Shown: piece after piece, positions 41,052 through 49,772 of the stretch
How positions within the stretch are numbered: the stretch's first letter is position 1
Layout of the letters: each line of letters starts with the position of its first letter
Source of the DNA: Nevskia sp035651715
Lineage (GTDB): Bacteria; Pseudomonadota; Gammaproteobacteria; Nevskiales; Nevskiaceae
Assembly: GCA_035651715.1 (NCBI GenBank)
Contig: DASRFD010000054.1
Span: 1 to 64,000, forward strand
DNA length: 64,000 bases
Direction: 5' to 3'
The notes under the pieces: model-generated
Told to the model about the DNA's origin: nothing
Databases searched by the model: none
The model's input: the letters and a program-made list of their open reading frames with translations, nothing else
Program-made: the position numbers and the translations under genes

Positions 41052-41741
41052 ATGACCGGAATCGTGCTGCATCAGTGGGTCATGTCGCCGTTCTGCAACA
41101 AGGTCCGGCGCTGCCTGGAGCACAAGGGCCTGAGCTACCAGGTGATCAATTACAACGGCCTGCGCGCGCTGGAAGCGGCGAAGCTCAGCCCGGCCGGCAA
41201 GCTGCCGGTGCTGGACTACGATGGCCAGCGCATCCAGGACTCGGCCCGCATCGCCCGCTTTCTCGACCAGAAGCATCCCGACAAGCCGCTCTACCCGGCC
41301 GAGCCGGAGGCGCTGGCCCGCGCCAGGCTGTACGAGGACTGGGCCGCCCAGTCGCTGTATTTCTACGAGCTGTACCTGCGCATGCTCGACCCGCCGGCGC
41401 TGGAGAAGGCGCTGGACCTGGTCTGCGCCGGGCGGCCGCGCTGGGAGCGGCAGGTGCTGAAGCTGGTGCTGAAGAGCCGCTATTCGAAGAAGATCGGCCT
41501 GCAGGGCCTGGGCCAGTACACGCGCTCCGAGGTGGTGGACCAGCTGGTGCAGCACGTGCAGAGCCTCGACGCGCTGCTGGCGGACCGCCCCTACCTCACC
41601 GGCGAAACGCTCAGCATCGGCGACATCGCCGTGGTGGCCCAGTTCGACGAGATGATCCGCACCAGCGACGCCGCCGAACGCATCCTGGCCTGGCCGCGCT
41701 TCAAGGCCTGGTACGAGCGCTGCGGCGGACGCAACGGCTAG
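41052..41741 (+). CDS. Glutathione S-transferase family protein
   Basis: The protein has 229 residues. The N-terminal thioredoxin-like domain has SPFCNKVRRCLEHKGLSYQ with a potential catalytic Ser/Cys at the helix start, KLPVLDYDGQRIQDSARIARFLD (the GSH gamma-Glu-binding P and D/E-S), and a helical C-terminal domain ending in SIGDIAVVAQFDEM. It is probably a cytosolic conjugation or isomerisation enzyme. It follows the SDR by 124 nt. Confidence 0.87.
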   Translation: MTGIVLHQWVMSPFCNKVRRCLEHKGLSYQVINYNGLRALEAAKLSPAGKLPVLDYDGQRIQDSARIARFLDQKHPDKPLYPAEPEALARARLYEDWAAQSLYFYELYLRMLDPPALEKALDLVCAGRPRWERQVLKLVLKSRYSKKIGLQGLGQYTRSEVVDQLVQHVQSLDALLADRPYLTGETLSIGDIAVVAQFDEMIRTSDAAERILAWPRFKAWYERCGGRNG

Positions 41742-41775
41742 GGCCTATTAACGCTATTTCGATCGCTGTAGCCGC

Positions 41776-42270
41776 TTATTTTCCGGGTTCGCCGGAGCGC
41801 GCGCCGCTGCTGCGGTCGATGTAGCGCTGGATTCCCCGCTCCAGCGGCCCGCAGGCGATCAGCAGGAACAGCGTGGCGCCGAATCCCAGCAGCAGGATCG
41901 GCCACACCGCCAGGGCGCAGCTGATGCCCAGCGCCGCCACCACCAGGATCGCCGCGGCGGTGGTCAGCCCGTAGACGTGCATCTGGTCCGGACCGCGCAT
42001 GATCACCCCGGCGCCGAGGAAGCCGATGCCGGAGACGATGCCCTGGGTCACGCGGCTGGCGGGGTCCGCGCCATTGGAGCCGTGCTGCAGCGCGTACTGC
42101 TGCACCGACAGCACCAGCAGGCAGGAGGCGAGCGACACCAGGCCCAGGGTGCGCAGGCCGATCGACTTGTGGTGCAGGTCGCGGTTGATGCCAATCAGCC
42201 CGCCGGCAAGGACGGCCAGCACAATGCGGGCGCCCAGGTCCAGCCAGTACCCGCCGTCGTAGTTGAGCAT
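41776..42270 (-). CDS. MgtC/SapB family membrane protein
   Basis: The protein has 164 residues. Four hydrophobic helices and the MgtC hallmarks are present: RIVLAVLAGGLIGINRD, KSIGLRTLGLVSLASCLL and GIVSGIGFLGAGVIMR. MgtC proteins are inner-membrane factors linked to magnesium limitation and F-ATPase modulation. The C-terminus lacks the ACT-like regulatory domain of long MgtC. It converges with the GST gene. Confidence 0.88.
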   Translation of the reverse strand: MLNYDGGYWLDLGARIVLAVLAGGLIGINRDLHHKSIGLRTLGLVSLASCLLVLSVQQYALQHGSNGADPASRVTQGIVSGIGFLGAGVIMRGPDQMHVYGLTTAAAILVVAALGISCALAVWPILLLGFGATLFLLIACGPLERGIQRYIDRSSGARSGEPGK

Positions 42271-42398
42271 CGCGTCCCCGTCCCTTTTCCAGGCGTATTT
42301 CGTCCCAGTGTAGCGCCGCGGCCGCCCGGGCTGTGTAGACTGGAGTTCATAAGAGCGAGGCCCGCCGCGGCCCGCTCACCACATCCGGGAGATTCGTC

Positions 42399-44159
42399 AT
42401 GCGTCCGCAACGCCCCGCCGCGCTGCTGTTGCTGCTCGCGGCCACCGCCATCCCGGCGGCATTTGCCGCCCCTGCCGATCCCAACCGGGCGTTCGACCGG
42501 GAGTTCGGCGACCGCTTCTTCAAGTCCTACTGGCCGCTGCACACCGACAATGCCGTTACCGTCGGCTATTACCAGGTGGCCGGCCAGCTCAACGTGCCGG
42601 ACGCGAAGGAGCGCGGCGCCCAGCTCAGCTACATCGGCCTGCAGCTCGCCCACCTCGATCGCTACAAGCCGGACCGCCTCGATGCCGCCCACCGCGGCGA
42701 CCAGACCCTGCTGCGCAACGAGCTGGAATCGGAGCGCTGGCACCTGCAGGAGCTGCGCGACTGGCAGTGGGATCCGTCGCAGTACAACGTGGCCAACAGC
42801 TTCGCCCTGCTGCTCAACACCGAGTACGCGCCGCTGGACCAGCGCCTGCGCACCGTGCTGCAGCGCCTGGAGCGGGTGCCGGCCTACTACGCCGCGGCGA
42901 AGAGGAACGTGCTCGACCCCAGCCGCGAGCATACCCAGCTGGCGATCCAGCAGAACCAGGGCGCCCTCGACGTGTTCGGCGCCGACCTGGACCAGCAGCT
43001 GGCCGGCTCCGGCCTGAAGCCGGCCGAAAAAGCGCTGTTCGCCAAGCGGCTCGACGCGGCGCGCGGCGCGATCAAGGACTACATCGCCTGGCTGCAGGCG
43101 CTGGATGCGCAGCTGGCGCAAAGCGGCAAGGCACGCTCGTTCCGCCTCGGCAAGGGGCCCTACGAGAAGAAGTTCGCCTACGACATCCAGTCCGGCGGCA
43201 CGGCGGAGGCGTTGTACGAGCGCGCCAGGTTGGAGAAGGAGCGCCTGATCTCGCGCATGGACGGCATCGCCGAGCAGCTCTGGCCCAAGTACATGGGCGA
43301 TGCCGCCAAGCCGGCAGACCGCTTCGACAAGATCGGCCAGCTGATCGCCAAGATGTCCGAGCACCACGTGCCGCGCGACCGCTTCGTCGACACGGTCAAG
43401 GCGATGGTGCCGCAGCTGGAGCAGTGGGTCACCGACCACCGCCTGGTCGACCTCGATCCGAGCAAGCCGCTGCAGGTGCGCACCACCCCGACCTACGAAC
43501 AGGGCGTGTCCATCGCCAGCATCGACGCGCCGGGCCCCTATGACCCGTCCGCCAGGACCTACTTCAACGTCACCCCGCTGGACAGCTACACGCCGGAGCG
43601 CGCCGAGAGCTTCCTGCGCGAGTACAACGACTGGGTGCTGCCGGTCCTGATCATCCACGAGGCGATCCCCGGCCACTACGTGCAGTTGATCTACGCCAAC
43701 CGCTCGCCGAGCCGGATCAAGAGCATCTTCGGCAACGGCGCGATGATCGAGGGCTGGGCGGTATACAGCGAGCGCATGATGATGGAGTCCGGCTACGGCG
43801 GCGGCACGCCGGAGAGCTGGCTGATGTACAGCAAGTGGAACCTGCGCTCGGTCACCAACACCATCCTCGACTACAGCGTACACGTGCTGGGCATGAGCCG
43901 CGACGACGCTATCCGGCTGCTGACGCACGAGGCCTTCCAGTCGCAGGAGGAAGCCACCGCCAAATGGCGCCGCGCGCAGCTGTCCAGCGTGCAGCTGACC
44001 AGCTACTTCGCCGGCTACTCGGAGATCTACGACTTCCGCGAACGGCTGAAGCAGCAGCAGGGCGCCGCCTTCGACCTGAAGCAGTTCCACGAGCGCTTCC
44101 TCGGCTACGGCAGCGCGCCGGTGCGGCTGATCGAGGAGCTGATGCAGGAAGGCAAATGA
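42399..44159 (+). CDS. DUF885-family exported metallopeptidase-like protein
   Basis: The protein has 586 residues with a signal peptide ending near AAFAAPA. The DUF885 zinc motif HEAIPGH lies near residue 425, with a downstream GAMIEGWAVYSERMMME supplying the third ligand Glu, as in gluzincin-type metallopeptidases. The length is typical. It is likely periplasmic; the substrate is unknown. It is followed by a GC-rich hairpin at 44166-44187. Confidence 0.88.
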   Translation: MRPQRPAALLLLLAATAIPAAFAAPADPNRAFDREFGDRFFKSYWPLHTDNAVTVGYYQVAGQLNVPDAKERGAQLSYIGLQLAHLDRYKPDRLDAAHRGDQTLLRNELESERWHLQELRDWQWDPSQYNVANSFALLLNTEYAPLDQRLRTVLQRLERVPAYYAAAKRNVLDPSREHTQLAIQQNQGALDVFGADLDQQLAGSGLKPAEKALFAKRLDAARGAIKDYIAWLQALDAQLAQSGKARSFRLGKGPYEKKFAYDIQSGGTAEALYERARLEKERLISRMDGIAEQLWPKYMGDAAKPADRFDKIGQLIAKMSEHHVPRDRFVDTVKAMVPQLEQWVTDHRLVDLDPSKPLQVRTTPTYEQGVSIASIDAPGPYDPSARTYFNVTPLDSYTPERAESFLREYNDWVLPVLIIHEAIPGHYVQLIYANRSPSRIKSIFGNGAMIEGWAVYSERMMMESGYGGGTPESWLMYSKWNLRSVTNTILDYSVHVLGMSRDDAIRLLTHEAFQSQEEATAKWRRAQLSSVQLTSYFAGYSEIYDFRERLKQQQGAAFDLKQFHERFLGYGSAPVRLIEELMQEGK

Positions 44160-44165
44160 CCTGCT

Positions 44166-44187
44166 CCGGGCGGCGCGAGCCGCCCGG
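44166..44187. terminator. Convergent hairpin
   Basis: A perfect 9-bp stem CCGGGCGGC/GCCGCCCGG with a GCGA loop lies between convergent genes. There is no T-tract, so terminator activity is uncertain. Confidence 0.45.
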
Positions 44188-44241
44188 GCCCTGGCCGGCA
44201 GGCGCCGCAAGAATGGCCGCCCCGGAGGGCGCGCAACCAGG

Positions 44242-45414
44242 CTAGCCCCGGGACTGCGAATGCCGGTCCATGAAGCTGCGCATCAGCCGCAGGTATTGGC
44301 CCTGGTGCAGGTGGACGACGTGGTTGCCCGGGAACCAGTGGATGGCGCTGCCTTGCCAGTGCCGGTGCAGCAGGCGCACCAGGCGCGGCGGGGTCAGGCG
44401 GTCGCCGGCGCCGCCGATGATCAGCAGGCGCTCCGGCGCGAGTTTCGGCGGATAGCTCAGCGGCGAGTGCAGCGCCAGGGCATGGCGCAGCTGCCCCACG
44501 CCGATGCCGGTGCGGCGCATGGTGGCGTGCACCAGCCAGCGCATCGGCAGCCAGTCGCGCGCCATGTCCACCGGCGTCACCACCGGCGAGTTGGGGATGC
44601 AGTAGGACAGGCGCCCGTCGACGCAGGCCAGCAGCGCGGACAGATAGCCGCCCAGGCTCAGGCCGGACACCCCGACGTCCGGCGCGCCGCGCTCGAACAG
44701 GTAGTCGAGCCAGACCCGCAGGTCATGGATGGCGTTGAGCATGGACTCATTGAGGCTGGCCAGGCCGTGGGCGAAATAGCCGTAGCCGCTGAACGGCTCG
44801 CTCCAGGCGCGGCGCGCGCCGTGGAACGGCAGGGTCGCCAGCAGGATGTCGTAGCCGGCCCGATACAGCCAGGACAGCGCGAACATGCGGGCGTTGAGCC
44901 AGTACGGATCGGCGACGAAGCCGTGCACGAACAGCAGGGTCTTGCGCGGTCCTTGCGGATGCGTCCAGTGCTGGGCCCAGGCGGTGCGGTTGCGCGCGTA
45001 GCGGCGCCAGGCCGGACGCAGCTGCGGGTGCAGCGGCTGGAACGGACTGTCGAAGCGCAGCAGCCGGGCTTCGGCCTGCCGCCGGCTGCGGCCGATCCGC
45101 CGCGGCTTGCCTGCGTGCACCGGCACGCCGGCCGGTGGCGCCGGGAAGTTGTCCTCGATGCCGGCGTGGTCGGCACGCTCGCGGTAGAACGCCAGCAGCG
45201 CTTCCTCGCGCAGCAGGTGCCGGCGCGACAGCACCGGCAGGGCCAGCGCCGAGGCCATCAAGGTGCCGAGGCCGGTGCGCAGCAGATGGTCCAGCGCGGC
45301 GGTGCCGTGCACCTTGAGCGGATGCAGCACATCCAGCTCGGTGCTGTCGGGCTGGAGGTAGAGATCTTCCGGCAGCTCGTTCCACCAGCCGGCGGCGGAC
45401 GGCGCCCCGCTCAC
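44242..45414 (-). CDS. Alpha/beta-hydrolase
   Basis: The protein has 390 residues from GTG 45414, which overlaps the stop of the CoA-transferase gene (GTGA). The core has an oxyanion region (LLFVHGFVADPYWLN), a nucleophile elbow GLSLGG and a late His in GNHVVH, with GGAGDRLTP before it. The first 160 residues are not a typical hydrolase cap. It may be a thioesterase or lipase acting with the adjacent CoA-ester enzymes. Confidence 0.82.
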   Translation of the reverse strand: MSGAPSAAGWWNELPEDLYLQPDSTELDVLHPLKVHGTAALDHLLRTGLGTLMASALALPVLSRRHLLREEALLAFYRERADHAGIEDNFPAPPAGVPVHAGKPRRIGRSRRQAEARLLRFDSPFQPLHPQLRPAWRRYARNRTAWAQHWTHPQGPRKTLLFVHGFVADPYWLNARMFALSWLYRAGYDILLATLPFHGARRAWSEPFSGYGYFAHGLASLNESMLNAIHDLRVWLDYLFERGAPDVGVSGLSLGGYLSALLACVDGRLSYCIPNSPVVTPVDMARDWLPMRWLVHATMRRTGIGVGQLRHALALHSPLSYPPKLAPERLLIIGGAGDRLTPPRLVRLLHRHWQGSAIHWFPGNHVVHLHQGQYLRLMRSFMDRHSQSRG

Positions 45415-46523
45415 CGGCTCAGGCCGAACTGCGCGAACACCTCGTCGTTGTGCTGGCCCAGTGCCGGGCTGGGCGCCACCGGCGCCAGCGGCACCGAAAA
45501 CTTGATCGGCATGGCGTAGGCCGGCTTGCCGTCGACTTTCTCCACCAGGCCGCGCGCCCTGACCTGCTCGTTCTCCAGCGCCTCTTCGGGGCTGAGGATG
45601 CCGGAGGCGCAGGTGTCCTCGTGCGCCAGCAGCGCCTCCCACTCGTCGCGGGTCCTGCTCTTGAACAGCGCCACCAGTTCCTGCCGCAGGCCCTCGCCGG
45701 CCTTGCCCGGCGCCAGTGGCTTCTTCAGCAGGTCCGGCCGCCCGGCGAGCACGCAGACGCGCTGGAAGAACTTGGCCTCGAGCGAGCCCAGCGCGAGGTG
45801 CCGGCCGTCGGCGCACTCGTAGATGGCATAGTTGGGCAGGCCGCCGGACAGCATGTCCTCGCCGCGTCCGGGCACCTTGCCCAGGGTGCGCAGGGTGCCG
45901 AGCGCCACCACCTGCAGGGCCAGGGTGCCGTCCATCATGCCGACGTCGACCATGGTGCCCTGGCCCGAGGCCTTCGCGCCGATCACGGCAGCGAGAATGC
46001 CGATGGCGCAGGTCAGCGCACCGCCGGCGAGATCGGCGATCTGGAAGTTGGCCGGGGCCGGCGGGCCGCCGGCCAGGCCGATCTGGTCGAGGACGCCGGC
46101 GTAGCCGCAGTAGTTCATGTCGTGGCCGGGCCGGGTGCGGTAAGGCCCGGTCTGGCCGTAGCCGGTCAGCGCGGCGTAGACCAGGCGCGGGTTCAGCGCC
46201 TTGAGCGTGTCGTAGCCGCAGCCGAGCTTGTCCATCACCCCCGGGCGGAACGATTCCAGCACCACGTCGCTCTGCTCCACCATGCGGTGAAAGCGCCGCG
46301 CGTCCTCCGGCTTGCGCAGGTCCAGGGTCACCGACTTCTTGCCGCGGTTCACCACCGCGAACATCTCCGGCGACATGGCGCGGGTGTAGTCGCCGCCGTC
46401 GGGCTCCTCGATCTTGATCACCTCGGCGCCGAGCTGGGCCAGGTAGAGCGAACAGAACGGACCGGGCAGCAGGCGCGACAGGTCGAGGACGCGGATGCCG
46501 GCGAGGAGGGGGTTGATGGACAT
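45411..46523 (-). CDS. CaiB/BaiF family CoA-transferase or alpha-methylacyl-CoA racemase
   Basis: The protein has 370 residues. It starts NPLLAGIRVLDLSRLLPGPFCSLYLAQLGAEVIKIE, with LDLRKPEDARRF, YAALTGYGQTGPY, and PGHDMNYCGYAGVLDQIG carrying the region of the racemase active-site His/Asp. This last part matches alpha-methylacyl-CoA racemase (AMACR) better than formyl-CoA transferases. AMACR-type enzymes epimerise 2-methyl branched acyl-CoAs, for example in sterol side-chain oxidation. It is coupled to the hydrolase gene. Confidence 0.87.
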   Translation of the reverse strand: MSINPLLAGIRVLDLSRLLPGPFCSLYLAQLGAEVIKIEEPDGGDYTRAMSPEMFAVVNRGKKSVTLDLRKPEDARRFHRMVEQSDVVLESFRPGVMDKLGCGYDTLKALNPRLVYAALTGYGQTGPYRTRPGHDMNYCGYAGVLDQIGLAGGPPAPANFQIADLAGGALTCAIGILAAVIGAKASGQGTMVDVGMMDGTLALQVVALGTLRTLGKVPGRGEDMLSGGLPNYAIYECADGRHLALGSLEAKFFQRVCVLAGRPDLLKKPLAPGKAGEGLRQELVALFKSRTRDEWEALLAHEDTCASGILSPEEALENEQVRARGLVEKVDGKPAYAMPIKFSVPLAPVAPSPALGQHNDEVFAQFGLSR

Positions 46524-46660
46524 GGGAGGAAAGTTGTCAGTCGCGGGTTGTCAGTTGTCGGTAGAAGCCTGTGAAACCGTCAGTGGCCGGTGGGCTGCCA
46601 GCAGCGGGGAGGCCCCTTGGCTTTTACTGACGCCTGACCACCAGCCGCCGGCCACCGCTT

Positions 46661-47803
46661 CTAAAGCGTACGCGAAATCAGTTCCTTCATGATCTCGTTG
46701 GTGCCGCCGTAGATGCGCTGCGCGCGGCTGTCGATGTAGGCGCGGGCGATGGGGTATTCCAGCATGTAGCCGTAGCCGCCGTGCAGCTGCACGCATTCGT
46801 CGATGACGCGGCCCATCATGTCGGAGCACCAGTACTTCGCCGCCGCCGCGGCGTCGACGCCGAGCTTCTTCTTCAGCACCTGCTCCAGGCAGCGGTCGAC
46901 GAAGACCTGGCCGATGGCGATCTCGGCCTTCATCTCGGCCAGCTTGAAGCGCGTGTTCTGGTAGGCCGCCACCGGCTTGCCGAAGACCTTGCGGTTGCGC
47001 ACGTATTCCAGGGTGTGCTTGTAAGCCGCCTCGGCGCCGGCGATCGAGATCACGGCGATCATCAGCCGCTCCCAGGCCAGCTCCTGCATCAGCATGATGA
47101 AGCCCATGCCCTCCTTCGGCCCGAGCAGGTTGGCCTGCGGCACCCGCACATTCTCGAAGAACAGCTCGCAGGTATCCTGCGCGTGCATGCCGACCTTCTT
47201 CAGCGGCTTGCCCTTGGTGAAGCCCGGCGTGCCGGCTTCGACCACGATCAGCGAGATGTCCTTGGCGCCCTCGCCGCTGTCGCCGGTCTTGGCCACCACC
47301 ACCACGAGATCGCAGAGATAGCCGTTGGTGATGAAGATCTTGGAGCCGCTGAGGATGTAGTCGTTGCCGTCCTTCACCGCGCGGGTCTTCACGCCCTGCA
47401 GGTCGGAGCCGGTGCCGGGCTCGGTCATGGCGATGGCGCCGATCATTGCGCCGCTCGCCATCTTCGGCAGCCAGCGCTGCTTTTGCGCTTCGCTGCCGAA
47501 GTTGTTGATGTAGTTGGCGACGATGTCAGTGTGCAGGTTGAAGCCGATGCCGGAGGCGCCGGCCAGGGCCAGCTCCTCCATCATCACCACGCTGTAGAGC
47601 CGGTCGGTGCCGGCGCCGCCGTACTGCTCCGGCATGGTGTGGCACAGGAAGCCCAGTTCGCCGGCCCGGTTCCAGATGGCGCGGTCGACGTGCTGCTGCG
47701 CCTCCCAGCGCTCGTGATGCGGCGTGATCTCCTCGGCGATGAAGCGCCGCACCGTCTTGCGGAAATCCTCATGCTCGGCGCTGAAGATGGTTCTTGGAAT
47801 CAT
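46661..47803 (-). CDS. Acyl-CoA dehydrogenase
   Basis: The protein has 380 residues from ATG 47803, preceded by GGAGG. ACAD features: AMTEPGTGSDLQGVKTRA (FAD/substrate loop), LSGSKIFITNGYL, RNRKVFGKPVAAYQNTRF and the catalytic-Glu region QRIYGGTNEIMKELI. It introduces an alpha,beta double bond into an acyl-CoA using FAD. It is divergent from the TetR gene at 48024, with a perfect palindrome between. The length of the acyl chain is unknown. Confidence 0.92.
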   Translation of the reverse strand: MIPRTIFSAEHEDFRKTVRRFIAEEITPHHERWEAQQHVDRAIWNRAGELGFLCHTMPEQYGGAGTDRLYSVVMMEELALAGASGIGFNLHTDIVANYINNFGSEAQKQRWLPKMASGAMIGAIAMTEPGTGSDLQGVKTRAVKDGNDYILSGSKIFITNGYLCDLVVVVAKTGDSGEGAKDISLIVVEAGTPGFTKGKPLKKVGMHAQDTCELFFENVRVPQANLLGPKEGMGFIMLMQELAWERLMIAVISIAGAEAAYKHTLEYVRNRKVFGKPVAAYQNTRFKLAEMKAEIAIGQVFVDRCLEQVLKKKLGVDAAAAAKYWCSDMMGRVIDECVQLHGGYGYMLEYPIARAYIDSRAQRIYGGTNEIMKELISRTL

Positions 47804-47966
47804 GCGGGCCTCCGACCCTGTTCGAAGATCATGCTGCGGGCTTGCGGTTCGCTTCCCGCTTGCGGGAGAAGGCGGCGCTTCGGCGCCGGGGAAGGCCATA
47901 ACACCCGCCCTTGCCGCCTCGCCCCGAACCTGTCCCGCAAGCGGAACGACGGAGCTCGTCATTTAC

Positions 47967-47984
47967 ATACAGTCTGGACTGTAT
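47967..47984. promoter_or_regulatory. Perfect palindromic operator between acyl-CoA dehydrogenase and TetR
   Basis: ATACAGTCTGGACTGTAT has 8-bp arms and a 2-bp centre. It lies in the only A+T-rich part of the divergent spacer and is the probable binding site of the TetR at 48024-48716. Confidence 0.75.
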
Positions 47985-48023
47985 CATAATTTGCACAGTG
48001 CACACACGGCGCCGACGTTCACC

Positions 48024-48716
48024 ATGAAGGCCGCGGCCTTGCCCGCCGCGGCGCCGCGCGCCCGCCGCACCCAGGCGCAGCGCAGCGACGCGATGCGCCG
48101 CCGCCTGCTCGCCGCGACGGTGGAGAGCCTGGCGCAGGACGGCTATGCCGGCAGCACCCTCAGCTCCATCGTGCGCCGCGCGGGCGTCTCGCGCGGCGCG
48201 CAGGTGCACCACTATCCCAGCAAGCAGGCGCTGATCCTGGACGCAGCCGAGGACCTGATGCGGCGCAGCTACCGCACGCTCGGCGCGGTGCTGCTGTCGG
48301 TGGCGGACGAGGACGACCGCCTCGAGGCCCTGATCCAGGCGGCATGGGACCAGCTCTTCTCCACCCCGCTGTACCGCGCCTACATCGAGCTGCTGGCGGC
48401 AAGCCAGCGCGACCCGGTGCTGGCCGGGGCGCTGCGCACCATGCTGCAGCGCGTGCGCGGCCTGTTCGAGCCGGCGGTAGAGCACTATTTCGAGCCGGCG
48501 CCCGGCGCGAAGGAAAACCTCAAGGCGCTGTTCCTGCAGATGAGCTGCCTGCTCGGCGGCCTGGCGGCGCAGGCGCACGTGCTGATCGACGAGCCCTACG
48601 TGCGGAAACAGCTGCGCCTGTGGGCGCGCCAGACGCGGCTGGTGATGCGCGCGCGCCGCGGCGTGAAGACGCCGCCGCCGCGGCCGGCGGAGTGGGACCG
48701 GGCGAGCCAGGCCTGA
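48024..48716 (+). CDS. TetR-family regulator (fatty-acid or acyl-CoA type)
   Basis: The protein has 230 residues from ATG 48024. The HTH includes LLAATVESLAQDGYAGSTLSSIVRRAGVSRGAQVHHYPSKQALI, and a helical ligand domain follows. It is divergent from the acyl-CoA dehydrogenase and shares the palindrome at 47967-47984, so it likely represses that gene and itself, with an acyl-CoA as inducer. The basic tail (RARRGVKTPPPRP) is unusual but short. Confidence 0.87.
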   Translation: MKAAALPAAAPRARRTQAQRSDAMRRRLLAATVESLAQDGYAGSTLSSIVRRAGVSRGAQVHHYPSKQALILDAAEDLMRRSYRTLGAVLLSVADEDDRLEALIQAAWDQLFSTPLYRAYIELLAASQRDPVLAGALRTMLQRVRGLFEPAVEHYFEPAPGAKENLKALFLQMSCLLGGLAAQAHVLIDEPYVRKQLRLWARQTRLVMRARRGVKTPPPRPAEWDRASQA

Positions 48717-48753
48717 ACACGGGGCGGAGCGCTGCGGCCCCGCCCCGGGGTTC

Positions 48754-49281
48754 CTACTTCGCTTCGACCAGGGTCTTCAGGTTGTCCAGGCCGCCGCGAT
48801 AGACGCCGCTGATGGTGGTCGTCGCGGCCTTGTCGTCGGCGCCCTCGGCGGGCTTGGCGCCGGTGTCCTTGCGCTTGAACGAGCCCGACCAGGTCACCTT
48901 CGACGCACCCTTGCCCGCCGGCTCCACTTCGAGGGTCGAGGTGTAGCCGCTCACCGGCAGCACGCCTTCGAGGATGGTGTAGCGGAAGCGGTGCCTGCTG
49001 TCGCTGAATTCGAGCAGCTTCTCCTTAATGGTCCCGCCATCCTTGAGGGTGAGCTGGCGCACGGCGCCGGCCTGGTCGTTCTTGCCGGCCACGATCTCGT
49101 CGGCGGCCACGGCCGGATGCCAGTTGTTGAGGCCGTCGAAGCTCTTCACCCTGTCCCACACCGTCGCCACCGGCGCGTTGATGACGACGCTCTCGCTCAC
49201 CTTGAGTTGCGGCGCGGCGGCGAAGCTGCCGCCGGCCGCGAAAGCCAGGCTCAGCGCAACGATGGTCCTGATCGGGTTCAT
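48754..49281 (-). CDS. Exported SRPBCC (START-like) protein
   Basis: The protein has 175 residues from ATG 49281. A signal peptide (IVALSLAFAAGGSFAAA) precedes a SRPBCC domain (VSESVVINAPVATVWDRVKSFDGLNNWHPAV; SGYTSTLEVEP). Periplasmic SRPBCC proteins bind hydrophobic ligands, but no specific one can be named. It stands alone. Confidence 0.8.
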   Translation of the reverse strand: MNPIRTIVALSLAFAAGGSFAAAPQLKVSESVVINAPVATVWDRVKSFDGLNNWHPAVAADEIVAGKNDQAGAVRQLTLKDGGTIKEKLLEFSDSRHRFRYTILEGVLPVSGYTSTLEVEPAGKGASKVTWSGSFKRKDTGAKPAEGADDKAATTTISGVYRGGLDNLKTLVEAK

Positions 49282-49527
49282 GTGATTGTCTCCTTGCACC
49301 GGATGCTTGTCGTTGGAATGCGCCGGGCGCAGGCAGGCCCGGCCGGTGGAGTCTAGCCCCGATTGACGGAACCGCCGCAGCTGTCCCCGAAGTGTGTCGG
49401 CAGGGACGCAGCGCGGCCGCCCGATGCGACAGCCACTGAGGCGCAAACGGGACAAACGAGGGCGGCAGTGGCGGGACTCGCGTTCGGTGCCGCGCGGCCG
49501 AGCGCCGCCGGCGGCGCCAGCGGACAA

Positions 49528-49713
49528 CTATTTGGTCAGGATCAGCTTGCCGGCGCGGGTCAGGCGCAGCCGATACAGCTCGCCGTGATGATCGATCAGC
49601 AGCTCGCGTTCCTCGCCGAGCAAGGCGCGGCTGTCGAGCCGCCGCGCCGCGCCTGCCGGCGGCGGGTGGCGGTCGGCGCGTGGATCCGGTGGATGGGGCG
49701 GCAGCTGCGTCAT
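49528..49713 (-). CDS. hemP: HemP-type hemin uptake protein
   Basis: The protein has 61 residues. The conserved HemP core is present: LDSRALLGEERELLIDHHGELYRLRLTRAGKLILTK, ending at the usual K-stop. ATG 49713 is 6 bp from a perfect Fur box, so expression should rise under iron limitation. In known bacteria HemP/HmuP aids expression of haem receptors. No TonB receptor or haem transporter is adjacent, so it is an orphan in this window. Confidence 0.88.
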   Translation of the reverse strand: MTQLPPHPPDPRADRHPPPAGAARRLDSRALLGEERELLIDHHGELYRLRLTRAGKLILTK

Positions 49714-49719
49714 GACATT

Positions 49720-49738
49720 AATGATAATTATTATCATT
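49720..49738. promoter_or_regulatory. Fur box of hemP
   Basis: AATGATAATTATTATCATT is a perfect 9-1-9 palindrome matching the Fur consensus. It covers the region just before the hemP start. Confidence 0.9.
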
Positions 49739-49772
49739 TGTAAGTCAACCGCAAGGAGGCCTTCCGCGCCGG

